From contig JBCCLI010000001.1 in assembly GCA_039026975.1 (NCBI GenBank), positions 1-59,262 on the forward strand: a stretch of 59,262 nucleotides of DNA, read 5' to 3'. The notes beneath the pieces were generated by a model that worked only from the letters and a program-made list of their open reading frames with translations, was not told the origin of the DNA and did not search any database. Source of the DNA: JBCBKZ01 sp039026975. GTDB taxonomy: Bacteria; Bacteroidota; Bacteroidia; J057. Of the stretch, positions 8,846-18,337 are shown in pieces. The position numbers were made by a program, and so were the translations under genes. Within the stretch, counting starts at the first letter, position 1, and each line of letters begins with the position of its first letter.

Positions 8846-10465
8846 TCACTCCAATATCACCCGCTTACCTTTAGGATACTTGACTTCATACGAGAAGCTG
8901 ACGTTTTTAGCTTCTCCTGGCTTCAGCTTTATCTCCCAATCTATGAGACCAGTATTTTCATTATAATCTCCTTTTTCTATGTCTAGCACTTTGATTTCTA
9001 TAGCGCTGTTGGAGGAAACTGGCATTTGGTCTTCTAGCCGGATCAAAACTGGCACTTGCTTGTTGTTCCTGATCGTTATTTCAAAGCCTTTCTTATCTGT
9101 GCGGTTAGCCCCTAAAACCTTGGTCTTGGAGAATTGCTTGATCTTTTCTCTACTGATGGAAATTTGATTATCCTTTCCTAGTGATACTTCCAGGGTATCT
9201 GTGAGAACAGCCGTCTTTAGAGGCGACTTCCCCACATAGGTATCCTCAAAGAAGAGATTGATTTCCCCATCCAGAAGATTGTAGGATTCCCAGTCTGTAA
9301 TTTTAGCTATAAGGAAGGCAGCCGGATTCAACTTGGGAACAGCATAATACTGGTAGGAAGCTGGAATTTCATATTCTTCCAAGTCTACCGTTTTAGTCCC
9401 TCCTTCAGATTTCAAGGTATAGGGTAGGTTCACCTCAAAGGCTACACTGGTAGCTTTCTGTGTGCTAGTAGAAGGCAGAATTGTACTTTTATCCTCTTCA
9501 TAAGTTGCCTCCTCTCTATCAATGGCTATTCCCAAAGCTTTCTTTTTTACTACTACCACCTCATTGAGTACCGGCACTTCACTATCATATCTGTTAGCGT
9601 AAGGTTTATTATAGGAGAATGATAAATACCATGGAGCTAACTCAGGCTTCTGGGCGCCTTCTCTAGGATCTAAACTAGAAAAGGAAAGCTTCACCTTATT
9701 CCAATCTTCCTGGGTATTCTGGTAAAAAGAGGCTTTATAGGTAAGAGATGCTGGCTTAGATAGGTCAGTAACCTTAAGGTCATATTTAGGCATCCATCCT
9801 GCATTAGACACCAGGTATGATATCCCAAAAGTGGCCCGAGTTCGCTTATCAGCCTTCACGAGTATTTCGATCTCAGACGTGGCCTTTTCTTCCACCCGTT
9901 CAGTACTGATCTGATTTAAGAATGTCTGCTTCAGTTTTTCCAGCACTTTCAGTTCATTCCTGATCCTAAGTTCTTTTTTCTTCATACCTCCTAGCGCTGT
10001 CTCATAGAAAGATAAGGCCTCCCTTAGTTGAGTAATACTGACGCCCTCCTCCCTTCCTATTTTCCTATTAGTATCAAGCACTTTCTTTTTCTCACGAATG
10101 ATTTCTAATTCTCCATTTAGGTAGGCTTCTACTTCATTAAGGGAGTCTATTTTCGCTTGCAACATTAAAAGATACTCTGCCTGTTCCACTGGCTTAAGGT
10201 AATTCAGGCTATGGGTAATGCTTAATACGGTGAACTGCCCCTTAGCAGAGACTTTGAGGCTGGATTCATCCAAGTAGGGGGAGAGTCCTGAAATCTTGAG
10301 AGTTTGTTCTCCGGCATTAATGAAAGAAGTGCCAGTTCTGGAAATCTGAGCGCCAGAGAGGTATACTTTTACCTGCTCTATGCTGGTGGATAAAGGGACT
10401 TCTGCCTGGAGCCTACTAACAAGTAAGCTAAAGAGGAAAAGGAATAGAAAGCGTTGGATTCTCAT
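8846..10465 (-). CDS. MuiA-family protein (DUF4140 + DUF4139)
   Basis: A 539-residue secreted protein with a signal peptide (MRIQRFLFLFLFSLL...LQAE). The N-terminal part (about 25-120) matches DUF4140 (IEQVKVYLSGAQISR), followed by a coiled coil (about 95-185) and a DUF4139 C-terminal domain with the family hallmark DPREGAQKPELAPWYL and a final WEIKLKPGEAKNVSFSYEVKYPKG-like tail. This is the 'mucoidy inhibitor MuiA' family, named from an effect on mucoid growth; its molecular activity is unknown. A mid-domain insertion VLNEVVVVKKK resembles the sequence of TonB-linked Bacteroidota proteins. Likely periplasmic or outer-membrane associated. Transcribed alone. Confidence 0.85.
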   Translation of the reverse strand: MRIQRFLFLFLFSLLVSRLQAEVPLSTSIEQVKVYLSGAQISRTGTSFINAGEQTLKISGLSPYLDESSLKVSAKGQFTVLSITHSLNYLKPVEQAEYLLMLQAKIDSLNEVEAYLNGELEIIREKKKVLDTNRKIGREEGVSITQLREALSFYETALGGMKKKELRIRNELKVLEKLKQTFLNQISTERVEEKATSEIEILVKADKRTRATFGISYLVSNAGWMPKYDLKVTDLSKPASLTYKASFYQNTQEDWNKVKLSFSSLDPREGAQKPELAPWYLSFSYNKPYANRYDSEVPVLNEVVVVKKKALGIAIDREEATYEEDKSTILPSTSTQKATSVAFEVNLPYTLKSEGGTKTVDLEEYEIPASYQYYAVPKLNPAAFLIAKITDWESYNLLDGEINLFFEDTYVGKSPLKTAVLTDTLEVSLGKDNQISISREKIKQFSKTKVLGANRTDKKGFEITIRNNKQVPVLIRLEDQMPVSSNSAIEIKVLDIEKGDYNENTGLIDWEIKLKPGEAKNVSFSYEVKYPKGKRVILE

Positions 10466-10621
10466 AGGATTATTTTTCTTCTAAGAATAGAACGCCTGCC
10501 TAATTCCATAAGATACTTTTATTTTTTTCTTCAAATTAGGCGGGACAGCCTGTAACCTTTGATATTTCAAGAAGTTTTGCTGACATAGACTAGAAACAAT
10601 CTTCACTTAAAGCCTATCTAT

Positions 10622-11704
10622 ATGTTAGCATCTACTTTCCCTGCACGGTATGCAGCTATCCTATTTATTGGGCTACAGCTAGGAAGTTTCTCCCTCCTAG
10701 GGCAAGCCAGAACAGAAGCATTTGCGTTTGTATTCGAGGAGAATACCTATAGCGGGTTCATTGATTTTCCTACTGAAGCCCCTACCTCTTTGATAGTCCT
10801 TATTCCCGGAAGTGGACGGACCCATATGGCGGAAAGTGATTACTATGGGGGAGTACGTGCTATGTTTGTCCAGTTGGGCCTGGCTGTCATGGTATATGAT
10901 AAGGCAGGCTGTGGACAAAGCGAAGGAACATACGACTATAATCAGTCTGTCCAAAACAGCAGCCTGGAAGTCCTAGCCTCTATACAGAAACTAAGAAAAC
11001 TTAAGGTGTCGGGTTCAAGAAAGATCGGGCTATGGAGCCTCAGTAGAGGAGGGTGGATCAGCCCCCTGGTAATAGCCCAAGACCCCAGCATAGCATACTG
11101 GATTTCTGCTAGTGGGCCGGATCACCTGGAAACCATTGGGTATTTCTTCCAGGCCAACTGGCGGGTCCAAGGGAGAACTGAGGCAGAAATAGGGCACCTT
11201 TATTCCGAGTGGTTAACCGGATTTACCATTCAACGCAAGGGTGGTTCCTACCAAGAATATTTAGCGGCTTCCCCCACCATACAGTATGATTCCATGATTC
11301 TGGCCCTACGGGGAGGGGTGTTTAGCACGGAAGAAAAGTTTTTATCATTTCAGCAGCATCTTCTTGGAGAGTCTTTTGATGAGGAAACGGGACTTACCAT
11401 CATCGTTCCCCATTTTTCGGACATCCTAAGCAGGATTACCTGCCCTGTCCTAGCCCTCTTTGGGGAGAAAGATTCTCAGGTACACTGGCAGCGCAGTCTA
11501 GCTCTCTACCAGGAGACTATTGGGGAAAATGGCAGGCTGACCTCGCTCACGCTTCCAGCCTGTAACCACCTACTTCTTTCTTGCGAGACAGGTGGATACT
11601 TGGAAAGTTGGCCAGAGTTAGTAGCAAAGGGTCTAGGAAAGCCCTGTGAAGGGTATCAGGAAAGGGTCAAAAACTGGTTGGAGGAGCTAAAGGTAATTAG
11701 GTAA
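10622..11704 (+). CDS. Exported alpha/beta hydrolase
   Basis: A 360-residue alpha/beta-hydrolase-fold protein with an N-terminal signal peptide (cleavage near LLGQA). The oxyanion region is PGSGRTH. The nucleophile elbow reads LWSLSRGGW, so the serine sits in SxSRG rather than the classical GxSxG. The probable acid is the aspartate in FGEKDSQV and the histidine is in CNHLLL near residue 312. A helical cap lies between about 175 and 260. Substrate is unknown; related proteins are annotated as dienelactone hydrolase-like or peptidase S9-like. It is monocistronic or the first gene of a rightward group ending with the PLP enzyme. Confidence 0.75.
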   Translation: MLASTFPARYAAILFIGLQLGSFSLLGQARTEAFAFVFEENTYSGFIDFPTEAPTSLIVLIPGSGRTHMAESDYYGGVRAMFVQLGLAVMVYDKAGCGQSEGTYDYNQSVQNSSLEVLASIQKLRKLKVSGSRKIGLWSLSRGGWISPLVIAQDPSIAYWISASGPDHLETIGYFFQANWRVQGRTEAEIGHLYSEWLTGFTIQRKGGSYQEYLAASPTIQYDSMILALRGGVFSTEEKFLSFQQHLLGESFDEETGLTIIVPHFSDILSRITCPVLALFGEKDSQVHWQRSLALYQETIGENGRLTSLTLPACNHLLLSCETGGYLESWPELVAKGLGKPCEGYQERVKNWLEELKVIR

Positions 11705-11786
11705 TCATTCTCTAATACCCCATATCCTGGGTTATGAGAGAATATTTTTTCTTTTCTATTCCCTCCAACTTCCCTAACATTGTAAC

Positions 11787-12074
11787 ATGGAGAAGGAAAA
11801 GTGGAAGAAAATATGGGACTACAGTATAATCCTGCTTGTATTTGCCGTGACAGGAACTACCGCAGCTATCTTTCCGAAATGGATTATGCCCCTAACAGGT
11901 CTTAGCAAAGGTACTTGGCAGTATGTCCTTAGTTATATTCTCCTGATTACCCCCATCTATCAGGTACTGCTTCTGATCTATGCCTTTATTTTTGGGAAAT
12001 TCAGCTACTTTTATGAGAAACAGAAAAAGATCGGCCGATGGCTTTTTGGCTGGTTAAAACCTAATAAATCCTAG
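11787..12074 (+). CDS. Small two-helix membrane protein (DUF6787-like)
   Basis: A 95-residue protein with two hydrophobic helices (about 13-30 and 44-67), an aromatic interhelix loop (PKWIMPLTGL) and a basic C-terminal tail (EKQKKIGRWLFGWLKP). It resembles the small Bacteroidota membrane proteins grouped as DUF6787, an assignment made from memory of the pattern. Function unknown. It is followed by ridA after 11 bp, so the two are probably cotranscribed. Confidence 0.65.
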   Translation: MEKEKWKKIWDYSIILLVFAVTGTTAAIFPKWIMPLTGLSKGTWQYVLSYILLITPIYQVLLLIYAFIFGKFSYFYEKQKKIGRWLFGWLKPNKS

Positions 12075-12085
12075 CAATACAGATA

Positions 12086-12463
12086 ATGAAATCTACTATT
12101 AACACCTCTCACGCGCCAGCCCCTATTGGGCCCTATAACCAGGCAGTCATGGCTAATGGAATGCTCTTTGTCTCTGGACAAATAGCCATAAACCCCGAAA
12201 ATGGCCTTATGATCACCCATGACCTGGAAGAAGAAGCACATCAAGTCATGAAAAACCTCAAAGCCATTTTGGAGGAAGCGGGTTTAGGATTTGAGCATGT
12301 AGTTAAAACAACCATCTTCCTGGCCACCATGGATGACTTCACTACTATCAATAAAATTTATGGGAGCTACTTCGAAGGATCCTATCCTGCCAGAGAAACA
12401 GTGGCAGTACTAGGCCTTCCCAAAGGGGTAAATGTGGAGATTTCAGTTATTGCAGTGAAGTAG
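12086..12463 (+). CDS. ridA: RidA-family reactive enamine/imine deaminase
   Basis: RidA hydrolyses reactive 2-aminoacrylate and related enamines/imines released by PLP enzymes, protecting other PLP enzymes from inactivation; it acts as a cytosolic homotrimer. The 125-residue product has the family length, with APAPIGPYNQAV near the start, LFVSGQI, and the key R103 (YPARETV) and E118 (VEISVIAV) that correspond to the catalytic-pocket residues of E. coli RidA. It starts 11 bp after the small membrane protein. A PLP-dependent Cys/Met-type enzyme lies 113 bp downstream on the same strand, a fitting functional neighbour. Confidence 0.93.
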   Translation: MKSTINTSHAPAPIGPYNQAVMANGMLFVSGQIAINPENGLMITHDLEEEAHQVMKNLKAILEEAGLGFEHVVKTTIFLATMDDFTTINKIYGSYFEGSYPARETVAVLGLPKGVNVEISVIAVK

Positions 12464-12488
12464 CATACGCTTCTGTAAAACTACTTAC

Positions 12489-12539
12489 CGGCTTTGCATC
12501 CTGTCTTTTCGCGCTTAGGTACAAAGCCGTCAAGTTTTT
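12489..12539 (+). terminator. Hairpin with T-run after ridA
   Basis: An 8-bp perfect stem, CGGCTTTG (12489-12496) and CAAAGCCG (12522-12529), encloses a 25-nt loop and is followed after five bases by TTTTT. It could terminate the ridA transcript. Being in the leader of the PLP-enzyme gene it could also be an attenuator, but no known riboswitch core was recognised. Confidence 0.45.
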
Positions 12540-12576
12540 ATTATTTATCCATTCTCAGGAATTATCATTAGGTATC

Positions 12577-13758
12577 ATGGAAGACTACTCACATATCCTC
12601 ACGCACTTAGGGGAAGATAGGGATCAGGTGCAGGGAGCTGTCAACCCTCCCATTTATTACAGCAGCAATTTTGCTTTCAACACTGTGGAAGAGATGCGGC
12701 ATGCCCTCACCCACGAAATGGACGTACCTTTTTATACGCGGGGGCATAATCCCACGGTAGCTGTCCTCAGAAAGAAGATAGCAGCCCTTGAAAAAGCGGA
12801 GGAATGCCTACTCTTTGGGAGTGGGAGTGCAGCTATGGCAGCAGCTGTCATGAGTCAGGTTCAGCAAGGAGATCATGTAATCTGTGTGCAGAAACCTTAC
12901 AGTTGGACTGGGAAGCTGTTAGCAAAGCTCCTATCCAGATATGGCGTTACCCATACTTTCATAGATGGGCGGGAAGCCCGGAATTATGAGGCAGCTATTC
13001 AAAAGAATACTACCCTACTGATTCTTGAAAGCCCTAATTCTATGACCTTTGAACTACAAGATTTGAAGGCAGTAGCCACCATCGCTAGAGAGCATGGAAT
13101 ACGGACTATTTGTGATAATAGCTATGCAAGTCCCATTAACCAAAATCCTATAGCTCTTGGGATAGATATAGTGATTCACTCCGCTACCAAATACTTAAGT
13201 GGACATTCAGACGTAGTGGCAGGCGCACTCTGTACTTCCAGGGACATAGCTGAACACATCTTCCAGTCAGAGTATATGACACTAGGGGCCATTCTTTCCC
13301 CCCATGATGCATGGCTACTGTTACGTGGCTTAAGAACCTTACCCTTACGCATGCAAAGGGTGGCTGAGACTACGCCCAAGATTGTGGAGTATCTCTCTAC
13401 TCATCCGCTGGTAGACAAGGTTTACTATCCTTTTTTGAGGGAGAATGAGCAGTATGAGTTAGCTATGCAGCAGCAAAAAATGCCGGGAGGTCAATTCTCC
13501 ATAGAGCTAAAAGCGGATAGCATGGAACAGGTAGACCTTTTCTGCAACAGCCTTCAGACATTTTTGATGGCTTGCAGTTGGGGAGGCTATGAATCGCTGA
13601 TTTTTCCCATTAGTACCTTATACCAGTCTGCTAATTATGCGGAGACCACCCTTCCCTGGAATTTCATCCGATTTTATGTGGGATTGGAAGACCCGACATA
13701 TTTGATTGCAGACCTGGAAAATGCCTTCCAGGCTGTTTCCAAGCTTCCATTAGTCTAG
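12577..13758 (+). CDS. Cys/Met-metabolism PLP-dependent enzyme (cystathionine gamma-synthase/lyase family)
   Basis: A 393-residue fold-type-I PLP enzyme of the trans-sulfuration family. The Schiff-base lysine is K205 in SATKYLSGHSD; D180 would contact the pyridine nitrogen; YTRGHNPT (53-60) supplies the phosphate-binding Tyr/Arg; the GSGSAAMAA loop replaces the more usual SSGMAA. Family reactions are gamma-replacement, beta- or gamma-elimination on cystathionine, homocysteine or methionine precursors; which one applies cannot be decided from sequence. The upstream ridA suggests an enzyme that releases reactive enamine. Its last 9 bp overlap the convergent M28 peptidase gene. Confidence 0.88.
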   Translation: MEDYSHILTHLGEDRDQVQGAVNPPIYYSSNFAFNTVEEMRHALTHEMDVPFYTRGHNPTVAVLRKKIAALEKAEECLLFGSGSAAMAAAVMSQVQQGDHVICVQKPYSWTGKLLAKLLSRYGVTHTFIDGREARNYEAAIQKNTTLLILESPNSMTFELQDLKAVATIAREHGIRTICDNSYASPINQNPIALGIDIVIHSATKYLSGHSDVVAGALCTSRDIAEHIFQSEYMTLGAILSPHDAWLLLRGLRTLPLRMQRVAETTPKIVEYLSTHPLVDKVYYPFLRENEQYELAMQQQKMPGGQFSIELKADSMEQVDLFCNSLQTFLMACSWGGYESLIFPISTLYQSANYAETTLPWNFIRFYVGLEDPTYLIADLENAFQAVSKLPLV

Positions 13759-15252
13759 CTCATATAGTTCTTTAGCTGCTCCCTCGTACTTATCACCTTC
13801 TACCCATCGAGGTGTCTTATCCTTATTGGCTATGAGTCTTGCGGCATGGGCATATGTCCTGACAAAGGTAGCTATATAGCTCAGGTTTAAGCTTGCCACC
13901 TCATCTGAGGTGCTGTGGTAGTGCTGCATGAGTTCCTGGGTAAAAGCTTCAAAACCGGGAGACATGGTAGGCGCCGGGATTCCTTTCCTAGCGAAGGAGA
14001 CATTATCAGATCTATCAAAAAGGTTTTGCTCAGGAGCCGGATCTGCGAAGGGTGTTACCCCTAACCGTTGGCAGGCTAGGTCAAACTCTTCCTTGGCCCC
14101 TACTCTGTCATATCCCATAATGGCCACCAAGGTAGTATCTGTATAGCCAGCCCCATCAGAATTAAGATTGAAGACCATTTTATCCAGGGGGAGCAGCGGA
14201 TGTTCTACATAGTATTGGCTTCCTAAAAGACCCATCTCCTCAGCCGTAAAGGCTATCAGCAGGATAGATCTTTCAGGCCTTTCTTCAGCTAGTGCTTTGG
14301 CAGCCGTTAATAAGGCGGCTACTCCTGTAGCATTATCCCTGGCTCCATTATTTATGCTATCGCCCCCTGCTACACTGGGTTTACTGACGCCTATGTGGTC
14401 ATAATGAGCAGTGAGAACCACATATTCTTGCTTTTTGCTAATATTAGTCCCTTCTATTAGTCCTATTACGTTATTAGAAATAAGGCTACTGCTTAATATA
14501 CCTCCTCCTTTTAGGGTTACGTTTTCTCCATCTATTAGATTTTTCCCAGCCTGCTGATCTTGATTATTTACCCAAAAATGTGGGAGAATAGATTCCAAGT
14601 TAGTAGGATCTTTCACCCCCATTCTGCCTGAAGTGATGGCCCTGGAGATATAGTTCCAAGGGAAGTTTTCTCTGTAAAGTTCTACTAGTGCCAGGGCTCC
14701 TCTTTCTTCTGCCAACATTCTCTTTTTAGCAGATAAGGAAAGTACTTTCCGAATGCTACTTTCACCAGGTACGCCTACATTTACCAACACAATTTTTCCA
14801 TATACGTCTAAGTCTTCATAGTCATCAATTCCCTTTTCTTCATCTACCCATCCATTTTTGGCAAAAACCAATCGGCTTTCTACTTTCATTTCATCCCCAT
14901 TAAGCATAGCGCAAGCAGAACCCACTATTTCACCACTAGCAGTTTCAATAGAACTCTCCTTCAGCACAATTCTTTTCTCAAATTCTATAGGCTGAAAATA
15001 AGATTCCTGCCCAGGGGGGGGGTTTAATCCAAAGGAACGGAACTGCTCTGCGATATACCTGGCAGCTATATTATTCCCCTCTTCTCCTGTCCTTCTCCCT
15101 TTTAATTCATCAGAAGCTAAAAAGTAAATGTGAGAAGCTATTTCTTCTTCAGAGAGGGTAAACTCTGGAAGACTGAGGTAGTCTTGTGCAGATACAAGTA
15201 CACTACTTCCTACTAGCAACAACAGGAGAATAGTGTCATATGATTTTTTCAT
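13750..15252 (-). CDS. Secreted M28-family zinc metallopeptidase
   Basis: A 500-residue exported aminopeptidase-like enzyme. After a signal peptide (ending LVSAQ) comes a PA-like insertion (about 100-260) and an M28 catalytic domain with all metal ligands visible: H and D in TAHYDHIG, D in NGARDNATG, the general-base Glu pair in FTAEEMGLLGS, D in NLNSDGAG and H in QHYHSTSDE. M28 enzymes of this type release N-terminal amino acids from peptides outside the cytoplasm. ATG 15252 was chosen over a GTG nine codons upstream because it places the signal peptide at the N-terminus. It overlaps the convergent PLP-enzyme gene by 9 bp. Confidence 0.9.
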   Translation of the reverse strand: MKKSYDTILLLLLVGSSVLVSAQDYLSLPEFTLSEEEIASHIYFLASDELKGRRTGEEGNNIAARYIAEQFRSFGLNPPPGQESYFQPIEFEKRIVLKESSIETASGEIVGSACAMLNGDEMKVESRLVFAKNGWVDEEKGIDDYEDLDVYGKIVLVNVGVPGESSIRKVLSLSAKKRMLAEERGALALVELYRENFPWNYISRAITSGRMGVKDPTNLESILPHFWVNNQDQQAGKNLIDGENVTLKGGGILSSSLISNNVIGLIEGTNISKKQEYVVLTAHYDHIGVSKPSVAGGDSINNGARDNATGVAALLTAAKALAEERPERSILLIAFTAEEMGLLGSQYYVEHPLLPLDKMVFNLNSDGAGYTDTTLVAIMGYDRVGAKEEFDLACQRLGVTPFADPAPEQNLFDRSDNVSFARKGIPAPTMSPGFEAFTQELMQHYHSTSDEVASLNLSYIATFVRTYAHAARLIANKDKTPRWVEGDKYEGAAKELYELD

Positions 15253-15305
15253 AGACGCTGTTATAGTTGACGTTTCCACAAGTTACAAAAACTACCTGTT
15301 TCCCC

Positions 15306-16526
15306 TTACTCAGGCAGTAGTAAAGAAGAATCTCCGTAGCTTAAAAATCTGTATGCGTTATTCAAGGCTTCTTGGTAGACTCTCCGCCAATCCTTCCCTA
15401 TAAGAGCAGCTATTAGGAGAATTAAAGTAGTTCCCGGCATGTGGAAGTTAGTGATAAGTCCCTTACTCATTTGAAAAGTATAGCCAGGTAAAATGAGAAT
15501 TTCTGTCCTGGCTCGAATATATTCTCTGTTCTTTTTGTCCATGTCTTCCCATAGGCCTTCCAGTACAGACCTCGCGGCTAGCTGCTTATCTACCTGGGCG
15601 TAAGGGAAAAGCTTTTCTACTAGCGGGAGGGGCTCATCCCACTGGGAAGGCGTATCCTTAAGAGATACTGCTAGCCAGAAAAATGACTCTATGAGGCGCA
15701 TGCTGGTAGTCCCTACTGGAATGATATGCCCCATATGATCAATGAGGGTTTTCAGTTCTTCCTTACGTAAGCTTATTTGCTCCTCATGCATAGGGTGATT
15801 CACCACCTGGTCTTCCTGAACAGGAAGAAAAGTACCTGCGCTTACATGCAGCGTAACAAAGGTGGAAGAAATACCCTTAGCCCTTAGATCAGTTAATACT
15901 TTTTCTGTGAAATGTAAGCCTGCTGTAGGGGCAGCTACTGCTCCCGCCTGTTTGGCGTACACCGTCTGATATTGGGTATAATCTTGGGCTTCCACTTCTC
16001 TTTCCACATAGGGAGGTAGGGGTAGGTTACCTATCTTTTCTATCAGCTCCGCAAAGGATAGCTCATTGGGCGTCCAACTCAGCTTGACTAAGTCCTGATC
16101 CCTATCATACCAGCTAACAGTTAAAGTAAAGGTGGTCCCTCCTACTTCCCATCTTTTCTCTAGCTCTTCTCCCTCTTTCCATCTTTTTTTCTTCCCTATC
16201 ATGCAATACCATATGCAGCTATGCTGTGACTGCATAGCCTGCTGGACTTCGGAGGGAGCGTGAGGATTCAGTAGAAATACCTCTATCCTGGCCCCTGTTT
16301 TTCTCTGTAAGAATAACCTGGCAGGAATGACTCTGGCATCATTAAAAACGAGTAAGCTGTTTTCCGGTAGTATCTCAGGGAGCTCATAAAACTGCCTGTG
16401 CGTAACAGTTCCCTTCCTGTATACGAGTAACTTAGAAAGATCCCGTTGTAGTAGGGGGTACTGAGCTATCCTAGCTTGTGGAAGCTCATAGTAATAGTCT
16501 GAGAGAGAAATATTCTGAATACCCAA
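15306..16526 (-). CDS. queA: S-adenosylmethionine:tRNA ribosyltransferase-isomerase
   Basis: QueA moves the ribosyl moiety of SAM onto 7-aminomethyl-7-deazaguanine in tRNA to form epoxyqueuosine. The 406-residue product has the family blocks ELPQARIAQYP, VFNDARVIPARL, QTVYAKQAGAVAAPTAGLHF-type motif, HVSAGTFLPV, LITNFHMPGTTL and YRFLSYGDSSL. It is longer than E. coli QueA (356) because of insertions near 95-120 and 285-310, common in Bacteroidota. The only plausible start is TTG 16526: no ATG lies between it and the upstream gene. It begins 8 bp after the amidase stop, so the two are probably cotranscribed. Confidence 0.95.
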   Translation of the reverse strand: MGIQNISLSDYYYELPQARIAQYPLLQRDLSKLLVYRKGTVTHRQFYELPEILPENSLLVFNDARVIPARLFLQRKTGARIEVFLLNPHAPSEVQQAMQSQHSCIWYCMIGKKKRWKEGEELEKRWEVGGTTFTLTVSWYDRDQDLVKLSWTPNELSFAELIEKIGNLPLPPYVEREVEAQDYTQYQTVYAKQAGAVAAPTAGLHFTEKVLTDLRAKGISSTFVTLHVSAGTFLPVQEDQVVNHPMHEEQISLRKEELKTLIDHMGHIIPVGTTSMRLIESFFWLAVSLKDTPSQWDEPLPLVEKLFPYAQVDKQLAARSVLEGLWEDMDKKNREYIRARTEILILPGYTFQMSKGLITNFHMPGTTLILLIAALIGKDWRRVYQEALNNAYRFLSYGDSSLLLPE

Positions 16527-16534
16527 TATACTGC

Positions 16535-18205
16535 TTATTGATTCTCTAAGAATAAAGGAGGGATCTGATCCTCGAAGTCTGTTACCTGCTGGAAAGCATG
16601 GGCTACGGCTAAGGCTTTTCCCTCTTCGAATAAATTAGCCAGGAAGCTGATGCTCACGGGGGTGCCATTCTCACGGAAACCAGATGGGATCACTACACAG
16701 GGGTGTCCGGTAAGGTTAGTTACCGTCAGCTGATTTCCTCCGTATGAAGGGACCAGTAGTACGTCATATTCCTTCATGAGTTCATGGACTTGCTGTATGA
16801 GAAGCGTTCGTATTCTATTGGCTTGAATGTACTCCACAGCTGGTATGAATCTGGCTGCCCGGAATACATTTGGCCATGCATTTTCAATCTGCCTGACCAG
16901 GAGAGTATCCCTGTTTGAGCGGGTTAATTCATCAAAGGCTGCTGCTGCTTCAGCAGAGAGGGTTAAGGTAAGGGCTGACACGGGCAGGTCTATCTGCCAA
17001 TCTACCTCCATCAGATTAGCTCCCAAGTCCTTCAGGCTTTCTATGGCTACACTATCCTGCTTCTTCCACCTATGATTCTCCCCAAACCATTCCTTCACAT
17101 AGCCAATCCTGAAGGTCTCCCAATCTATTTCTTCCTCAAAACTGAATCCTGCTTCATACAAGGTGGGATCATTAGGATCAAGCCCATGAATAGTCTCAAA
17201 TACCATGGCACAGTCCCTGGCAGACCTACAAATAGGGCCTATTTTATCCATGGTCCAGCTAAGGGCCATAGCGCCATGCCTGCTGACTCTCCCATACGTA
17301 GGCCTTAGCCCACTATTCCCACAGCGGGTAGAGGGAGAAACAATGGATCCCAGCGTTTCTGTCCCTATGCTAAAAGCCACCAAGCCAGCGGCCGTTGCGG
17401 AAGAAGAACCAGCTGAGGAGCCACTTGACCCTTGACTGAGGTTCCAAGGATTCCTGGTTTTCCCTCCGTACCATACATCTCCCCAGGCAAGGGCACCCAT
17501 GCTAAGTTTGGCTACTAATACGGCTCCTGCCTCTTCCAGTCTTTTCACTATGGTGGCCGTCTCAGCTAATACCTGCCCTTCATAGGGCTTAGCTCCCCAA
17601 GAAGTAGGAAATCCCTCCACAGCCAATAAATCTTTCACTCCGTAGGGAATTCCATGCAGGGGTCCCTTGTAGAGGCCGGCTGCTATTTCTTCATCTGCCT
17701 TTTTAGCTTGGGCCATTGCCAGCTCCTCAGTAAGGGTGATCACACAATGTAGGGTATCCCCATAGCGCTTGAGTCTCTCTATATACAGCTGGGTCAACTC
17801 CTGTGAGCTGAGTCGCTGATTTTTTATAAGAGTAGCTAATTCCGCTACTGTGTAGAAAGCGAGTTCTTCCCTATTTTGGGGAAGTTTCACTTTATGAGGA
17901 AGCTGCCACTGTATCTGCTCCCTAAGTGGAGGGAGGGTAAATCCCTGAGGGATAGGGTTAAACTGGATAGAAGGCATGACAGAATTAGGCAGGGAGATAT
18001 CTCTAAGGGCTTCATAATCTGCTAACTGGTTTTTAAGCGAATTTTGCATTAAGGCTCTTTCTTCGCTATCCATCTCTATTCCCCAGAGTTTTTCGGCATC
18101 TTGAGTAGCAAAAGAAATACTGTCTACCTTTTGGGCTTTTCCTTCATGAATGAAGGTAAGGAAACCTAAAATTGTGACTGAAAGGATAAATCTGAGTCGA
18201 AACAT
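16535..18205 (-). CDS. Exported amidase-signature enzyme
   Basis: An amidase-signature (AS) hydrolase of about 556 residues with a signal peptide (MFRLRFILSV...GKAQ). The catalytic Ser-cisSer-Lys triad is visible: Lys in GVKDLLA, the cis-Ser in GSSGSSAGSS and the nucleophile Ser in GTETLGSI. The C-terminal LTGHPCVVIPSGF block is also typical. The family includes amidases, Glu-tRNA amidotransferase GatA and peptide amidases; the signal peptide and lack of gatB/gatC nearby argue against GatA. Substrate unknown. A longer start at ATG 18250 exists but would bury the signal peptide behind 15 residues. It is followed by queA and is divergent from the adhesin gene. Confidence 0.85.
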   Translation of the reverse strand: MFRLRFILSVTILGFLTFIHEGKAQKVDSISFATQDAEKLWGIEMDSEERALMQNSLKNQLADYEALRDISLPNSVMPSIQFNPIPQGFTLPPLREQIQWQLPHKVKLPQNREELAFYTVAELATLIKNQRLSSQELTQLYIERLKRYGDTLHCVITLTEELAMAQAKKADEEIAAGLYKGPLHGIPYGVKDLLAVEGFPTSWGAKPYEGQVLAETATIVKRLEEAGAVLVAKLSMGALAWGDVWYGGKTRNPWNLSQGSSGSSAGSSSATAAGLVAFSIGTETLGSIVSPSTRCGNSGLRPTYGRVSRHGAMALSWTMDKIGPICRSARDCAMVFETIHGLDPNDPTLYEAGFSFEEEIDWETFRIGYVKEWFGENHRWKKQDSVAIESLKDLGANLMEVDWQIDLPVSALTLTLSAEAAAAFDELTRSNRDTLLVRQIENAWPNVFRAARFIPAVEYIQANRIRTLLIQQVHELMKEYDVLLVPSYGGNQLTVTNLTGHPCVVIPSGFRENGTPVSISFLANLFEEGKALAVAHAFQQVTDFEDQIPPLFLENQ

Positions 18206-18271
18206 ATGGCCTGATTTATGTGGGAGATGGAACCATAGAGAGTATTCCATTGGGCTAAATTACGGTGAAGA

Positions 18272-18289
18272 ATTCTTTCAAAAAAGAAT
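18272..18289. promoter_or_regulatory. Short inverted repeat between divergent amidase and adhesin genes
   Basis: ATTCTTT and AAAGAAT form a 7-bp inverted repeat around CAAA, midway between the two divergent starts. It could be an operator or chance AT-rich symmetry. Confidence 0.2.
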
Positions 18290-18337
18290 ATCCTTATTTC
18301 ATAAACGTTTTTAGATCTGATACTTACGCTAGCAAAA

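Noticed and set aside
10550..10565. Promoter box TAACCTTTG upstream of the alpha/beta hydrolase
   Set aside because: It has three bases between TA and TTTG rather than two, and no matching -33 element.
12464..12576. SAM-type riboswitch upstream of the PLP enzyme
   Set aside because: Only a single hairpin with a large loop is present; no multi-stem core or conserved riboswitch bases could be recognised.
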